A stretch of DNA of 64,000 nucleotides from Parelaphostrongylus tenuis (lineage: Eukaryota > Nematoda > Chromadorea > Rhabditida > Metastrongylidae). Shown here piece after piece: positions 45,660-57,559 of this stretch. The position numbers and the translations under genes are program-made. The notes under the pieces were generated by a model. It was not told the origin of the DNA and searched no databases. It saw only the letters and a program-made list of their open reading frames with translations. Numbering within the stretch: the stretch's first letter is position 1; each line of letters begins with the position of its first letter. The stretch lies in assembly GCA_019055375.1 (NCBI GenBank), contig JAHQIW010003651.1, positions 163,718-227,717 of the forward strand, in the 5' to 3' direction.

Positions 45660-48060
45660 GCAAATTTTGAAATTTGAGCTAATCAGTGACTATTGAACCT
45701 TTAAGGAAAAGCAAAAAATGCACTTTTCCCAAGGATTCTAATATGGGCTGCAAATAGGAGCAAAGTATCGTCATTTTTTGTAAGGCAGGGTTACGTTCTT
45801 TAATAACTCAAGCCCTTTTATGCATTTCGAAATGAGCATGAAACAGATTTCATTCAGCGAGATGTCGAATTCGCTTGTGAAAGAGAACCAAATGAAAGTT
45901 TTGCTGTTCATATGTCAACATTTAAGCATAATTAGGCTGCAGGAAAATCCAAGTGTCATCATCAAACAACTCTCTATTTTTGTTTCTATAGAGTCTCTTT
46001 CTTCTCTCACGAATCTTCGATGTAGCCGATAAATGACATGAAATTCTCCGTGCAACACTGCTTATAAGCTCCATTTTAGTGACTTCACTCAGGTCCAAAT
46101 AGTGCTTCCACCTCACGATCATCATACCTTCACAATGAGTTCATACAAAGTTCGATATGAAGCACGAAATACAACTCGAAATAGCAGAGGCCATTGAAAA
46201 GCTTTTAGTCGTGAAACGCAGAGTTTGTTCTAAAGGATTTTTGCTGGAAATATAAGTCTTGATTAAGAATACTACCAATAGTTAACGGCGAACATCTGAA
46301 AGCAATAGTCGGAGCTGGCTCTCTCCAAACTGTTTGAAACGATACGCAAGAATTCAAGTCTCCTCAATCAGCAAACTCTCTAGTCGTTCTCGATCTTCAC
46401 CGTTCTATCGTTGTGAACTCTACATAGATTACATAAAAGGAGACCTTAGAGGAGGAACAACAGTGTTAACTGCCATAACCAAAAAAGCAAGAAGTGCATT
46501 TGCTACACACACTATGCCCTCGTGATTTAGATGAACATTATGATCTCATTTCAACGCCCAAGTGGTTGAGTTAGGTCTTCCAAGTGGGATAGAGAAAATC
46601 AACTAAAGCATTTTTTAATCTGTGTAGGGCGATGTCCGTCTACAATAACACCAAATCGAGGAGGTGATCGCTTCACTAGTTGTTCATTCTGAAATCTTAT
46701 ATGATATCGTCATAAAAAGCTTTGATAACATTCTTTGGGATCAGGATTGGAGCCCAATGTCTGTGGGAGCCAGCATCAGTCTCTTTTAACATACTGGCTA
46801 AGCTCTTTACACGTTACCAGTCAGAATGTCAGGTTCTCAGGCAATGAAAGATCAGTGAAGGTGTGTTTTGCTCGTAGGTCTTCTGAAATCAGCAACAGCA
46901 GCCCAATTTGCCTTTTGTATGTCGCATATAGACTGTCAGTGGTTCTTTGCTTTTAATCACAAGCTATCCATTTGTGTCGCCCTCAAAATTACTGACGGAA
47001 TGTTGGAAAAATAGAGGACATGTGAGCAATCAAGGCTTCAAAAGTTCGATTGACAACGTCTACACGATCCACTTGGTGAAGAGTCGCGAACCTTTGAAAG
47101 AGATCCAAAAGGTCTTTGACTAAATTGATATAAAAATGATCGAGATTCTGAACAGTAACGGCATTACTACCCTCTCAATAATGATCACCTCATGAATTAA
47201 ATTGTGACTATCCAATTGAGGCTTCATAATTCCGCATTGGATTTGTTCAAGGGATGGAGATTTGACAATGCATCATCATCCAGCTAAAACTACACCTACT
47301 TTTGAATGGGTTAGGCGAAAACTCGAGTGAGATAACATGGAAAAGAACGTCGCTGCTGATGAAGCACTATTTTCTTAACATCGTTATGATGACGTCGAAA
47401 ATTACCCAGCTGTATCGAATGAAATTCAAGTCTATCAGATAACGAAAAAATTTTTTCTTTGGTCGAATTTTGAAAAATTGCTGTCCATAAAAAACAAAAT
47501 CGTCTTTGAATCATTGTCAACCTTAAGGGAATGTGCATCACGGAATGGTACAACTGTGTTCACCTGGTATAATTTCACGAAATCTTATCTTTTTACTGCT
47601 TTCGCGTGTTATGATGTTTGGGCTATACCTAAGAGAATGTTCATCGTGTTTCAGAGGTTAATAGATGCACAACATATCTCCAAAGCTGATCTGAAGAGAG
47701 GAAAAAGCTTCAGGGTGCTCAGCGTCATTTGAGTGCACAATCGATATGCGATTCTAACAGCATCCCATGAATAAGGAGCTCGCAATTCCAATCTGTGGCA
47801 AAGTTTGCTGGTCAGAGACGGCGCTATGGAAAAGATGAAGAAAACAGAACTCTTCTGGCAAACAGAGCTTAACTGAGCATGGACAATTGGCTCTCGGTCG
47901 AGATCAAGTGATATTGCAGATTAAGCAAAATCAATTCAATTTTACAGCCGCGCATATTGCCCTTGTTTTCCTAAAAATGATTCCTTATATGTTCTTTAAT
48001 TCTGACCTATTTGTTATCTCGCGAATTCGCTGAACAATTTGCACAGAGATTTTTCTCTAT
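45660..48060. other. No supported gene upstream of copy B
   Basis: Several open frames of 60-84 codons lie here without splice logic. This 2.4 kb would contain the copy B promoter if it had one. I see no distinctive TATA or CCAAT arrangement. Confidence 0.35.
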
Positions 48061-48509
48061 CAATGGAGAAGAAAGATTCCATAAATTTTCAGGCACGTAG
48101 TATGGACAACAAGCAAATGAATGAAGGTACGAATATTGATGACTTTTCGAAATTCACTTCACATACGCACATAACTCCATGAGGTGAACCATTCATTTCA
48201 GAATCGCCCAAAAAGAAATCGTTCTTCAGAAAATATTTTCTTGAAGGTAGGTCTTATCGACGTGGATTTCTTGTGTGCGTACCTACGGCTTACTTGACAC
48301 AAGGCTATAGGCAGACTATACTAAGGAGTGCTGACTGAATAACACAGTTTTGAATAGTTACAAGCAGTATGGCAGTGTGCATGCTTTCTCACAATGCTGA
48401 AATCAGACAACGAGGGAGCACGGTTTGTTGCATTATTGATAGCGTTACGAATGGTTCTTAGTAAGTAGGAGGGCGTTCAAAAAAGGATTAATGTACAAAA
48501 TGTGCTCCA

Positions 48510-48740
48510 TCATAATTTTCGTTTCTGGAATTTGGACTTACTTATTGATACTTGATACTTGAACGGTCCGTCTTCACTAATTGTGCGGGCCTCAGCACGC
48601 ATTCCATTCGTCTCTCTGCTGAGCGGCAGTCGTCCATGACGATAGTCTAATTTGAGCATGGCTGCTGCTGCGACTCTCATACCGTGATTTGAAAAGAACG
48701 GGAGCTGCGAGTACAGCTCCTTAATTTTTTTAACGAACAC
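48510..48740 (-). other. Unrecognised coding-like frame in a copy B intron
   Basis: A GC-richer open frame (SNHGMRVAAAAMLKLDYRHG, then RAEARTISEDGPFKY) lies antisense in copy B's third intron. It has protein-like composition but no start context, acceptor or known family. It may be a transposon or gene fragment. Confidence 0.25.
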
Positions 48741-50479
48741 GTCCGCCCAACATGTAGGTGGTCATGCTCGAGGACGCGTACATTGTTGCAGACCACTCTA
48801 CACTTCTTCTCGTCCATCCGTCGTCCGTTCTTCTTAGTATCTGACCGGCCTATCCGTGTTTTGCTATAGATGTATAGACCTCTGGGTCACGAACATGGGA
48901 TAGACTCCGAAAATTCGAGCTACGCAAGTCGGAGGAATTTAGACTTGCGAAAACTATCCCGACTCCGTGATTTAATGGAGTTTGAGTTAAAGCTGGAATG
49001 TTCATTTGTACAATGAGAAGAGTAGAGGAAATATTATGAAGGTGATCAAAAATGGATGTGAGAAACCAAAAAAGAGTGTCTTAAAAATGGTTAAGCAACT
49101 TCTTTCACTTTTTCTTAATAATGCTGGATTATTTATTGATTTTCTACATTTAACAGAGTGAGCTCCCACCTTTCACGGTCCTAGTGATCCGCCGAAGTCT
49201 TCGAGTAATTGTGCGCTCATGACCGCGTCTGAAAAAATAGGTTTTAAAGACATAGAAAGCAAAATTTGGCGAATTATCATATAGAACAATTTGTCTTTGA
49301 ATAAGATCAACTCACTGACCGCTAAATAAGCACATCAAGTCTACACTGCCGTATTAGGTAGTACAAGAAAGTAAAATGTGTTTCATCTTGTAAATCCCTT
49401 TGTGAGGGAATTTTCCTGCTACTGTTCAAGCTTATTGAAAACTTTGTACTTTCTAGCTGTCAGAATGATTTTCGGGTATTCTATTACTGGGAGTATTTGT
49501 TAAAACACTCTTGTCTTCTTCTTCTGAACAGTGGTTTTATCAATTTATTGCTGTTATAACAACGATAAATAATCATCTGCAGCTAATTCTTCTAATGCAG
49601 CGTTCAACGTTTATCGAGCTTTATTTCCCAACAAATGTGAACGCTACTTCACTCCGTTTTATGGTTTTCCAAAAAGACAATTTGTGTTGAATTGAAAGTT
49701 TCCCTGGTCGATAAGCTTTTATCGATATTGCTGTCAGAATTTTTAGCTCTCCAACCTTAATGGATTTGTGCAAAAACATTTACTATTTTGACCTATTAAA
49801 TATGTAACATAAGGTTTCCACAAATCTTTCACGTGTTCAGTGTTTTTGATGGTTTCGTATTCTTCGAAGCGACGATGAATCAGGCTAATCTTTGACAACA
49901 AGTGATTTTTACGATGTGAGCTGCCATCGTCCGTCGTCGCGTCTAGTCGAATCATGAAGTAATAACGTATGAATAAAATGGTTCACTGAGCGCTGTTTTT
50001 CAATGAAGAACGAAAATTGTCATGATAGAGTGAGTATGGCTTGGCAGATGGCGAAACCGGCAAGAAGGCAACCGGCAGGAGACTCCTGTCGGGTTATCAA
50101 CAGATTGAGTATCACCATTGATGTCGGGGCTCGATCAACCCAATAGGACCATGTGCGGTAAACAGTATACTGGCCTTTTCGTAATTTCCTCGTTGGGCAC
50201 AGATCTCTCCACTATATTTGTAGCAGTTATCTGTGAGCTCAGAAATAGCAATTCTAATACTAGGTTTGTTATTCAAAAGGGCGTTTCTTGGTGTGCCGTA
50301 GCAACATAGACAAAATTACGCTTTACCTTCAGAGTGTAAAGTGTGCTTTGCAGCCGTGTTGGCTCAGCTATTTTGCTGAGCAGATAAATTCGCCAAAAAT
50401 AGTAGTTGTCCTTATATGATTCAAAAAATGGCGAGCTAAACACTGATTCTGATATTTAAAAAAACCTTTTCATACGCAT

Positions 50480-51070
50480 TCAAGCTTGTAGAAGACATTT
50501 GATAGCTTGATAGGCGACAACTCTAGAAGTAGGTTTACCTTTTCAAAATACTTCTTTGTGTCCTGTTGCAATGAAAACAGGATCACATTTCACTTTAGAA
50601 TTACTAGATCTCTCTTGAAATTTGCACCGGACGGTAAGTACTTGCATAGTGAAGTTTGGTACAAGTCAGTTATCTCACTCCATTTTGCAGCCCTTCCGCA
50701 CATAGTATTTTTTGTTTTTTGTTCAAAGTGTTAACAAATTTGATAACCTGATTCTCGGAAATTTTGATAATGGACTTGTTTTTTTTAAATAAGACCGTCT
50801 TAGAGCGTTGTAGCAACGGGAGTAAATTAAGTTTGGCACTTGGTGCATTTCGGCAAATTTTCCGTCGAGTAGGAACTTTTTGGCTTTTGGCGGTCATTCA
50901 ATAGCCTTAATCTTTAATGATTCCAATCCTTAACTTATTGCTGAAAAGGCTTTAGGAGCACAATGTAGCAGAGAAAATGAAATAGAGTTTCACACTCGGC
51001 GCATAGTTCTTTGCTTGGCTAAGTTATGTGAATAGCTGCATGGATGAGATTTCGCACCATTCGCAACAGG
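50480..51070. repeat. Relatives of the 36-39 kb periodic repeat
   Basis: GACATTTGATAGCTTG near 50490 and CGGTCATTCAATAGCC near 50886, each followed by a TTTCAC(A)CTC-type segment, match the periodic family. Both lie in copy B's third intron. Confidence 0.4.
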
Positions 51071-53914
51071 CGATACCGAGGTCGCCGGGATACCATGTTA
51101 CAGATCAATTTGAGAAAAGATGATACTATTACGATTAGCAAATACTGCTGAGGCTGATATTTCCAAAACCTTAGCTCAAGCCCTTTGTTGAATCTCAGCA
51201 ATTAGACTGAAATAAAATCTTAAACATGAGTCCTAAAACTCACAATCTTCAGCTTAGCCTTTGCAATTTCATAGTCCGGCTACTTCTCTCGTAAGGCCAA
51301 ATGTGAGGAAAAGTTTATTCAATCACTTTGAAGTCTAGACTCACAAGCCAAGCGCTAAATGTTTCGAAGACTATAGGACAACACCTGGACGATTCGGTAA
51401 AGCTGCAGGTCCCAGATGATGCTGATTGTATGCAACGTTTCATGATACAATATCGCAAGTACATCGCATTTCTTTTCCCAGTGGTCATCATGCAGGTCAG
51501 AGATTTTCGTAATTTCATTTCCTACTCATAAACAGCGTTTGGTTTTAACAGCAAAAATCAGTTAGATCACCCAATAAATAGCTAATTAGTGATCAAGTTC
51601 ATACAAGAAATCCGAGAACCTTTGTGTTTCATTCTGCTGATTGTTTGCTGTCTATTCAAATAAACAAGAATTACGCAAACGCTGACACTTTCGAGCTACA
51701 TATGACGGGGAGCATCATACTAGTATTATATCCAAATTGGATATGCTTCATAAAGGGTGCAGGAACACGCAGTTTTTCTTTTTGTTAACTCCCTCACCTG
51801 CACTTAATTCGAACTGTAATGCCGCACTCTCCTTTTTTCTCTATAAATCCTGCTTTTTGGAAAAATTATTTTCATGAAAGCAGTGTGCTTCGCAAAAGAG
51901 ACCATGCTCATTTTGCGTCCTGAGTTTATCACAATTAAAATTTAAGCTAACTGATCACATTGAGGTAACTATCTACTTTCAAATGTACTTCCAGACGCTG
52001 TGGTGGCTGACGGCTATCCGATATGAATGGCTGGCACTGTTCGAAACACACTGGCACATGCCACTGATCATGGTACTGGGAGCTCTCGTTGCAGGTGTGA
52101 AATAAACAAGTGCACCCACTTTTCCAAACCAACTGATTCATGGAAATTAAATCTCGTAGAAAGTCACCGTGTTCTCAACGTCAGCGAGTTAGCGGTTTAA
52201 CAATTGAGTAAAAGATCTCCTTCAACAAATTTGACCATATTTAGTTAGAAATTAGCAGAGCGAAATCTCAATGGTTTCCAGTCTAGTGTGCTTGAAATCG
52301 TTTTGTTTATCTCGTCTTCTGACTGTTCCAGGAATGACATCCGAAGGAGGAGGTGCAGTGGCGTTTCCTTTCATGACACTCGGCTTACATATCAATCCTG
52401 TCACTGCCAGAGATTTTCTCTTCTTATGCAGTCAGTAGGTGAATAGCTCAATCCTACAAACCAAGCTAAAGTCAGTGCAATTGTTGTCATTCTTGAGTTT
52501 TTATACTTTGGCTGACATGTGACGTATTCACCACATCCAAGCTTAGAGTGTCAATATCTGCACTGCCCACAGTACGGTGACATTCAGTAGTGTTCCACAA
52601 ATGAAATGTAGCCTAACTATATACCGCATCACAGTACTAGGATAAGCATACACATTTTTAGCGGTTTACAGAAGTTTTTTCTACTGCTATTTGTATCCGT
52701 GATGAGTTGTGCAAGATGTTTGTCGATCACGTTCACAGAGGTGCTTCACATAATAATTTTACGCAGATTACTTTTTTGGACGAAGTTCCTTCGGCAGCAA
52801 GAGGCTACTAGTACTGATGAGAATATGGTCAGTAATGTGATTCAGAAAGTCAATTGAACATGAATTCAATACTCGGGAAGAAATTTTTGTCTTGATAATA
52901 TACTAGGCCATTCGAGGACCCCTGCTCACAAGTGCTTCTTTCATTAGTGTGGCTATAGCACATTCTGTCCCTCAAAATCATCAAATCTGATCATTCTGGT
53001 TAGCTTACATTTGTCTTCATAATTTTCATTTTGCCTATTAGACAAATTTACACCTCTCCACGACGGGATGGGACTCGTAGTTGAGCGGCTAATGATACTC
53101 GGTTGATCCCTCACTCACTTCCTCTTTAACACTTCCCTGGCAATCAATAAAGGCTGCCATACGGAACGCCAGAACCTGGCTATTCTTTGAGATTGCAAGA
53201 TGTGCTCAACCACGTATCTCACGACGTTCATGAAGAAGGCAAATTCTCAATCGATAAGAGCGCGAAGAAACGAATTGAATGCTCGAATCACTATGATCCC
53301 CAACAATGAAAAAAAGCTGTGATACGAGCCAAATAATGGTCAAAGATGAAGGAAGGAACGGTACTATGTATTTTTATTACATACGAACTTTCCAGACCTA
53401 AATATTAGGCCTTCAATCCATGTCGACATGATAGACTATAGACTCATCTTATACATATTTGTCTGTCCACACTTTGAGTTTTCGGCCATGGCGAATGAGA
53501 ACTGGGAATCATCTAAGGTTTCGCATCCATTCTTCTGATTCACTTTCTTCAAGATCTATCGAAAGATGGCTCAGAGGTCTCACAATTCCTTCTCATCGTC
53601 AGCGCCGTATCACTGTGAATAATAGGTGGACGGAAATCGGAGTTTTAGTAGAACTCAGACGACAGAAAAATAGATATGAGTGAGAATGAAAGTAAGAAAA
53701 AGAAAAGAGTCGAGTGAAGAATGAAGAACAGAATGATGCAAACGAAGAATAGAGCAGTCGTCTTTTATACGAAAGTCTAAACAAAAATTGCTTGCACAAG
53801 GAAAAAGTTTGCAATGCCTAAAATTTAGTACCTAAGTCTAATTGAATGAGTAGCTAGAGCAATTGTGATAAGCCTGTTCTTAATACGGACAGCTCAACCT
53901 GTCCACGACCCTAA

Positions 53915-54152
53915 TTCGTGCTCTTCTGGGCTCAGCAAGCCGCTTACCCTTCTGAGGGTCGGCAAGTTGATAGACTTCTCCGAGATGCGTTAGCTTCTCT
54001 AATTCAGGTGAACACGCTCCATAAGCAGCGGTTATCTCGAAAATACAAGAGAATTTCCCCCCCCCCCACCAGAATTCAGCGACATTTCTGTCGAAGACGA
54101 AGAGGTCCTCGAACAGCAGCGGTGTCGCATGCAAAACAAGAGAGACTTCTGT
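53915..54152 (+). pseudogene. Coding-like block nested in a copy B intron, broken at a C11 run
   Basis: After the acceptor-like TGGGCTCAG a frame reads AYPSEGRQVDRLLRDALASL and continues as a basic helix, N-T-L-H-K-Q-R-L-S-R-K-Y-K-R. At the run of 11 C (54057-54067) it stops making sense. One frame over, E-F-S-D-I-S-V-E-D-E-E-V-L-E-Q continues and ends Q-N-K-R-D-F-C-E-R-W-K with TGA at about 54150. A twelfth C would restore one frame, so the break may be a sequencing artefact. The block lies in intron 52439-54468 of copy B. Copy A has nothing similar at the matching place, so it is a nested gene or an inserted retrocopy fragment. Possible upstream pieces lie at 53487 and 53552-53690. Function unknown. 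Confidence 0.4.
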
Positions 54153-54908
54153 GAGAGGTGGAAATGAGCCAATCTCCTAGAAATGCTGAAACGTGCACAG
54201 TATATGTACAGACGTGATTGAATAGTGGAAAAGTTTAACCTAACTCGGTTTTAATCTCATGAAAATGAACTTTCCGACTCGCAGTTCCCTGCTATGCACC
54301 AAATTTTTTTTCCGCAATACCCTGCATAAACAGCTAACGGATTTCTTCTGTATGTTGAGCTTCTGTAACACGTTCCTTGAATCGATCAAAAGGATTCGTT
54401 GCCTGTAACGTTGAACCCTAAAACAAAATCGGTTGCACGTTGCCTAATGCCAGACCAATATTTTTTAGGAATGATGTGCGCCTTGTTCGTCATTGTGTTT
54501 ATGCAGGTGCAGATCGAACAAAGAGCTGTGTTGTTTGGAACGATCGGTTCGATCCCAGGATTAGTTTTTGGATTTGAAGTAGTGGGTGAACTAAAACTAA
54601 TAAATTCTAACTCTTTTTCCCTAAACGTCTTATTATAGGCAATTCGAATTTTATAGTTCGATCCGTTACTCGATGCTGCACAAAAGAAAATGCTGTTTGT
54701 TTCCATATGGGCATCATTCGCTATTGCATATTCATTTTAAACTCTCAAAAGAAGAGAACGACTTACAAGATGATTATCGACTTTAAACTATGGAAGGCCT
54801 TAGTTGTGATCGCCACAGGCTTCATAGGAGGTAAACTTAAGGATTTGCCGATGTTCTCCTTCTCACATTATAGCATAAAATGAGGACGAGGTAATAGGCA
54901 GTTGATGA

Positions 54909-54911
54909 GTA

Positions 54912-54960
<49 letters not shown>
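54909..54960. repeat. (AT)n microsatellite
   Basis: This is a nearly pure AT run directly abutting the SINE at 54964, in a copy B intron. Confidence 0.95.
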
Positions 54961-54961
<1 letters not shown>

Positions 54962-54963
54962 GA

Positions 54964-55253
54964 GCGCATGTGGCGCAGTGTTAGAGGTGCTCTGCATCGC
55001 ACACCAGCTGAATAGTTTGATCTCGTGCTCATGGCTCACCAAGCCATCCATCCCTCCTGGGTCGGTGAATTGGTACCATACTGGTCTCAGACTTCTCTGG
55101 TGAGGATGAGGAACCTCCCGACTCGGTTCAGCGGAAGGCCACCGCAAATCATTGTAAAAGACCAGTATATGCATTCAATCACCTCAAACGAAATTAAAAT
55201 TGAAGGCGAATGCATGGTGCATCCCTCAGGGATTCATCAACTTCGAGAGCTTT
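54964..55253 (+). mobile_element. SINE family 1 copy in an AT microsatellite
   Basis: The head GCGCATGTGGCGCAGTG lacks one base of the A box. The full body and the CCTCAGGGATTCATCAA end follow. AT-rich simple sequence flanks both sides (54909-54960 and 55262-55342), as if the insertion split a microsatellite. Confidence 0.85.
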
Positions 55254-55257
55254 TAGC

Positions 55258-55342
55258 TCATATACATCATATATTATATTAATATATTACATTATAATAT
55301 ACATATATTATATATTATATATAAAATATAAATATATATAGT
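55258..55342. repeat. AT-rich simple sequence
   Basis: Imperfect ATATTA/TATATA repeats lie to the right of the SINE and are probably the other half of the same low-complexity tract. Confidence 0.85.
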
Positions 55343-56359
55343 GTGAATGGGGTTGCTTCAAACAATTTTCTCCTCTCCTTTATGAGACTGTAGAGTTTTC
55401 GAATATTCAAACGCTTGGGAACTCAACCTTCTGGCTTCATTCGAAAAAATTGCCTAAACGAACGAAAAGTTTTTCGATCATTCAGCTGTCCACAATTGCA
55501 CTTGTATATGATTTCACCCACATAGTAACAGTAGCTCTGACTACTGGCGATTAGATCCACGTGGAAAGTGGGGATAGAGCACAATTCTACGATGATGCAC
55601 ATAAAGCCTACATTCACTTCATTCCAGGAATTTTCACGGCGTTTGCCGGCTCTGGTGTGGATATTTGCATTTTTTCCATTATCACATTGTTGTTTCGAGT
55701 CACCGAAAAAACTGCCACTCCTACGACGGTCGTACTTATGGGTAAGACCTCCTGCCCTTATTATTGCCAACTTCTTTACTCATTACAAATTTCTAATTTC
55801 CACATGAAGACCTTGATAATATCCTGAATAGCATGATGAAGTTGAAATAAATCAATGTTGCACTTATAGGTCTCAATTCAATGGTTGGAGCGTACTACCG
55901 CCTTATTTGGAAGGGTGATGTGTCGCAGCTGGCATTAGACTATCTGAAAGTTTCCATTCCGGTTGGAGTAACGTTGGCTCCATGCGGCAGTTTTTTGGGG
56001 TCCCATTTCCATCGACAGGTACATCGCTTTAGGTTGCTGGCCATCTTTTCTCAGTAGCGTAAGAAACGAGAACACAACCCAAATAAATTTATTCATCTAT
56101 AAATTCATTCTGAGCCACTAAAATGCGTTAACATTTAGGTTCTTGCAACGTTCATCTACGTACTGGAGACTATTTCTGTAATTGGCTTCTTACTTACCGG
56201 ACCAGCATTATATTTAGGGGAGTTTTAACCAGAAAATTTTTCAATTGCATTTGGCGTGATTATTCGAAAAGCAACCGACCCAATAGGTCGGTGGAGAAGT
56301 ATTAGGGTTTCAGACCTGCAGTGAAACCATGAATACTTTTGTAATTTGTCTCAAATGAC

Positions 56360-56640
56360 GAAAGTAGCACGATGGTCGATGTTGAGTTCTTCTACAACAT
56401 CTCTTGTGGTCTCAAAAGGATCACTGCCTTGACTGCGTTTCCCATGATTCTTGATAACTTCTCACCGCCGTTCACTACATTACTCATCTTCAAGTCTCTC
56501 GTCTTCTTTACGAAACTTCTTGGATCACGACCGTACTACACGTTCGTTAGCGTTCCTGAGCTAAATGCACTGCTGATGTTTCGAGTTGTCTCCGCCCGCT
56601 TTACGACTCATTTTGTACTCGAGTAAGAGAATCGCTCGAA
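56360..56640 (-). pseudogene. Mariner transposase N-terminal fragment (third type)
   Basis: The minus strand shows M-S-R-K-A-G-G-D-N-S, then R-N-A-N-E-R-V-V-R-S, then KKFRKEDERLEDE. TTRDVVEELNIDHRATFV, the second HTH, follows after stops and frameshifts. The K-F-x-x-G/E-D-E-x-L-E-D-E and T-T-R-D-V-x-E-E-L-N-x-D-H motifs are characteristic of mariner. It is antisense in copy B's intron 56218-57366. Confidence 0.7.
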
Positions 56641-57559
56641 TTTGCTCTTTGCCTGACATCCTTTCCGTACTTAAGAATAATTTAATCAAATCTGCAACTA
56701 ACGCTTGATTATGAATGAAACATAAAGCGAGGAATGTGTATCAAAATGATGTATGATATGCCATTTTTACTTGAGAGTAATTTCATGACCAAATGGCGAA
56801 TTTTCAACAATGCACCATACGCAGTTACTTTTCGTATCATTCTGATAACTTGTGCTTAGTCGTGTATAATTACAAGCAGTTACGTTTGGAAGAATGAGCG
56901 AGGTTCCAGCTAGTAATTTAGAAATAATCTGGAAAAGGATGAAGATGAAATTTTCCCTCTTGGCATGAGGATGCTGCATTTTTCTAGCATGAGTAGAACG
57001 TCACCAGAAAGCTGCCACGGTCGACGGTTAGTGGAGCGGTCCATAAATGTTCGACTGGTCAACATTGTTCGGCCCATGTGTATGAAGTTTTGGCTGACGG
57101 CTTGGCTGTCTTTGAGCCTATATCTATCACCATGGTAACTGAGAAGAAATCTAGTGCTCTATTGCAGTTTACAAGAAGAATCAGAGAATATGAATTGCTT
57201 GCGAATACTTAACTTCAACCGAAAGCTAGACTGCAACAAAAACTATTTTGTCTAGACATAACTGATGATATACATTATAGTAGCTTTTGGAAAGTATATT
57301 AGATGCAAAGCCTTAAGTCAGAAGGAGACGCTAGTCGATTGATAGTATGCAACCAAAATGTTTCAGTTGCTATCGGCATTGCTATTATTTTTGTTGGATT
57401 TGGATTCTTCTCGTTAATCAGTAGATTTGGCAAAAGCTAATTGAGATGAATAAGGTTTGTACAGAATTTAAATTCCTTTTGTATTTAACATGTCGTATAG
57501 ATTGGTGTTCAATAACCGTAATAAAAATTAATACAAAGCAAAATAAGGTCCTAGCATCT

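Larger units (their letters stand above)
48102..57454 (+). pseudogene. TauE/SafE-type membrane permease (copy B), disrupted
   Basis: This is the paralogue of copy A. Eleven exons: 48102-48126, 48202-48246, 51377-51495, 51995-52094, 52332-52438, 54469-54578, 54657-54830, 55628-55741, 55870-56018, 56139-56217 and 57367-57454. Intron phases equal those of copy A. Diagnostic pieces are FFRKYFLE, GMTSEGGGAVAFP, GIFTAFAGSGVDICIF and GSFLGSHFHR. Three exons are one base shorter than the copy A exons (107/108, 174/175, 88/89), which breaks the frame at about 52415, 54736 and 57434. Five others are equal in length. The donor after 56217 is GG instead of GT. The start could be 48102, after a TTTTCAG acceptor that may take a spliced leader, or the in-frame ATG at 48063. 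All three indels sit in short homopolymers, so consensus error is possible for them. The donor change argues for true decay. Confidence 0.85.

Noticed and set aside
54386..54706. Minus-strand 106-codon frame
   Set aside because: It is a shadow of two genuine plus-strand permease exons.
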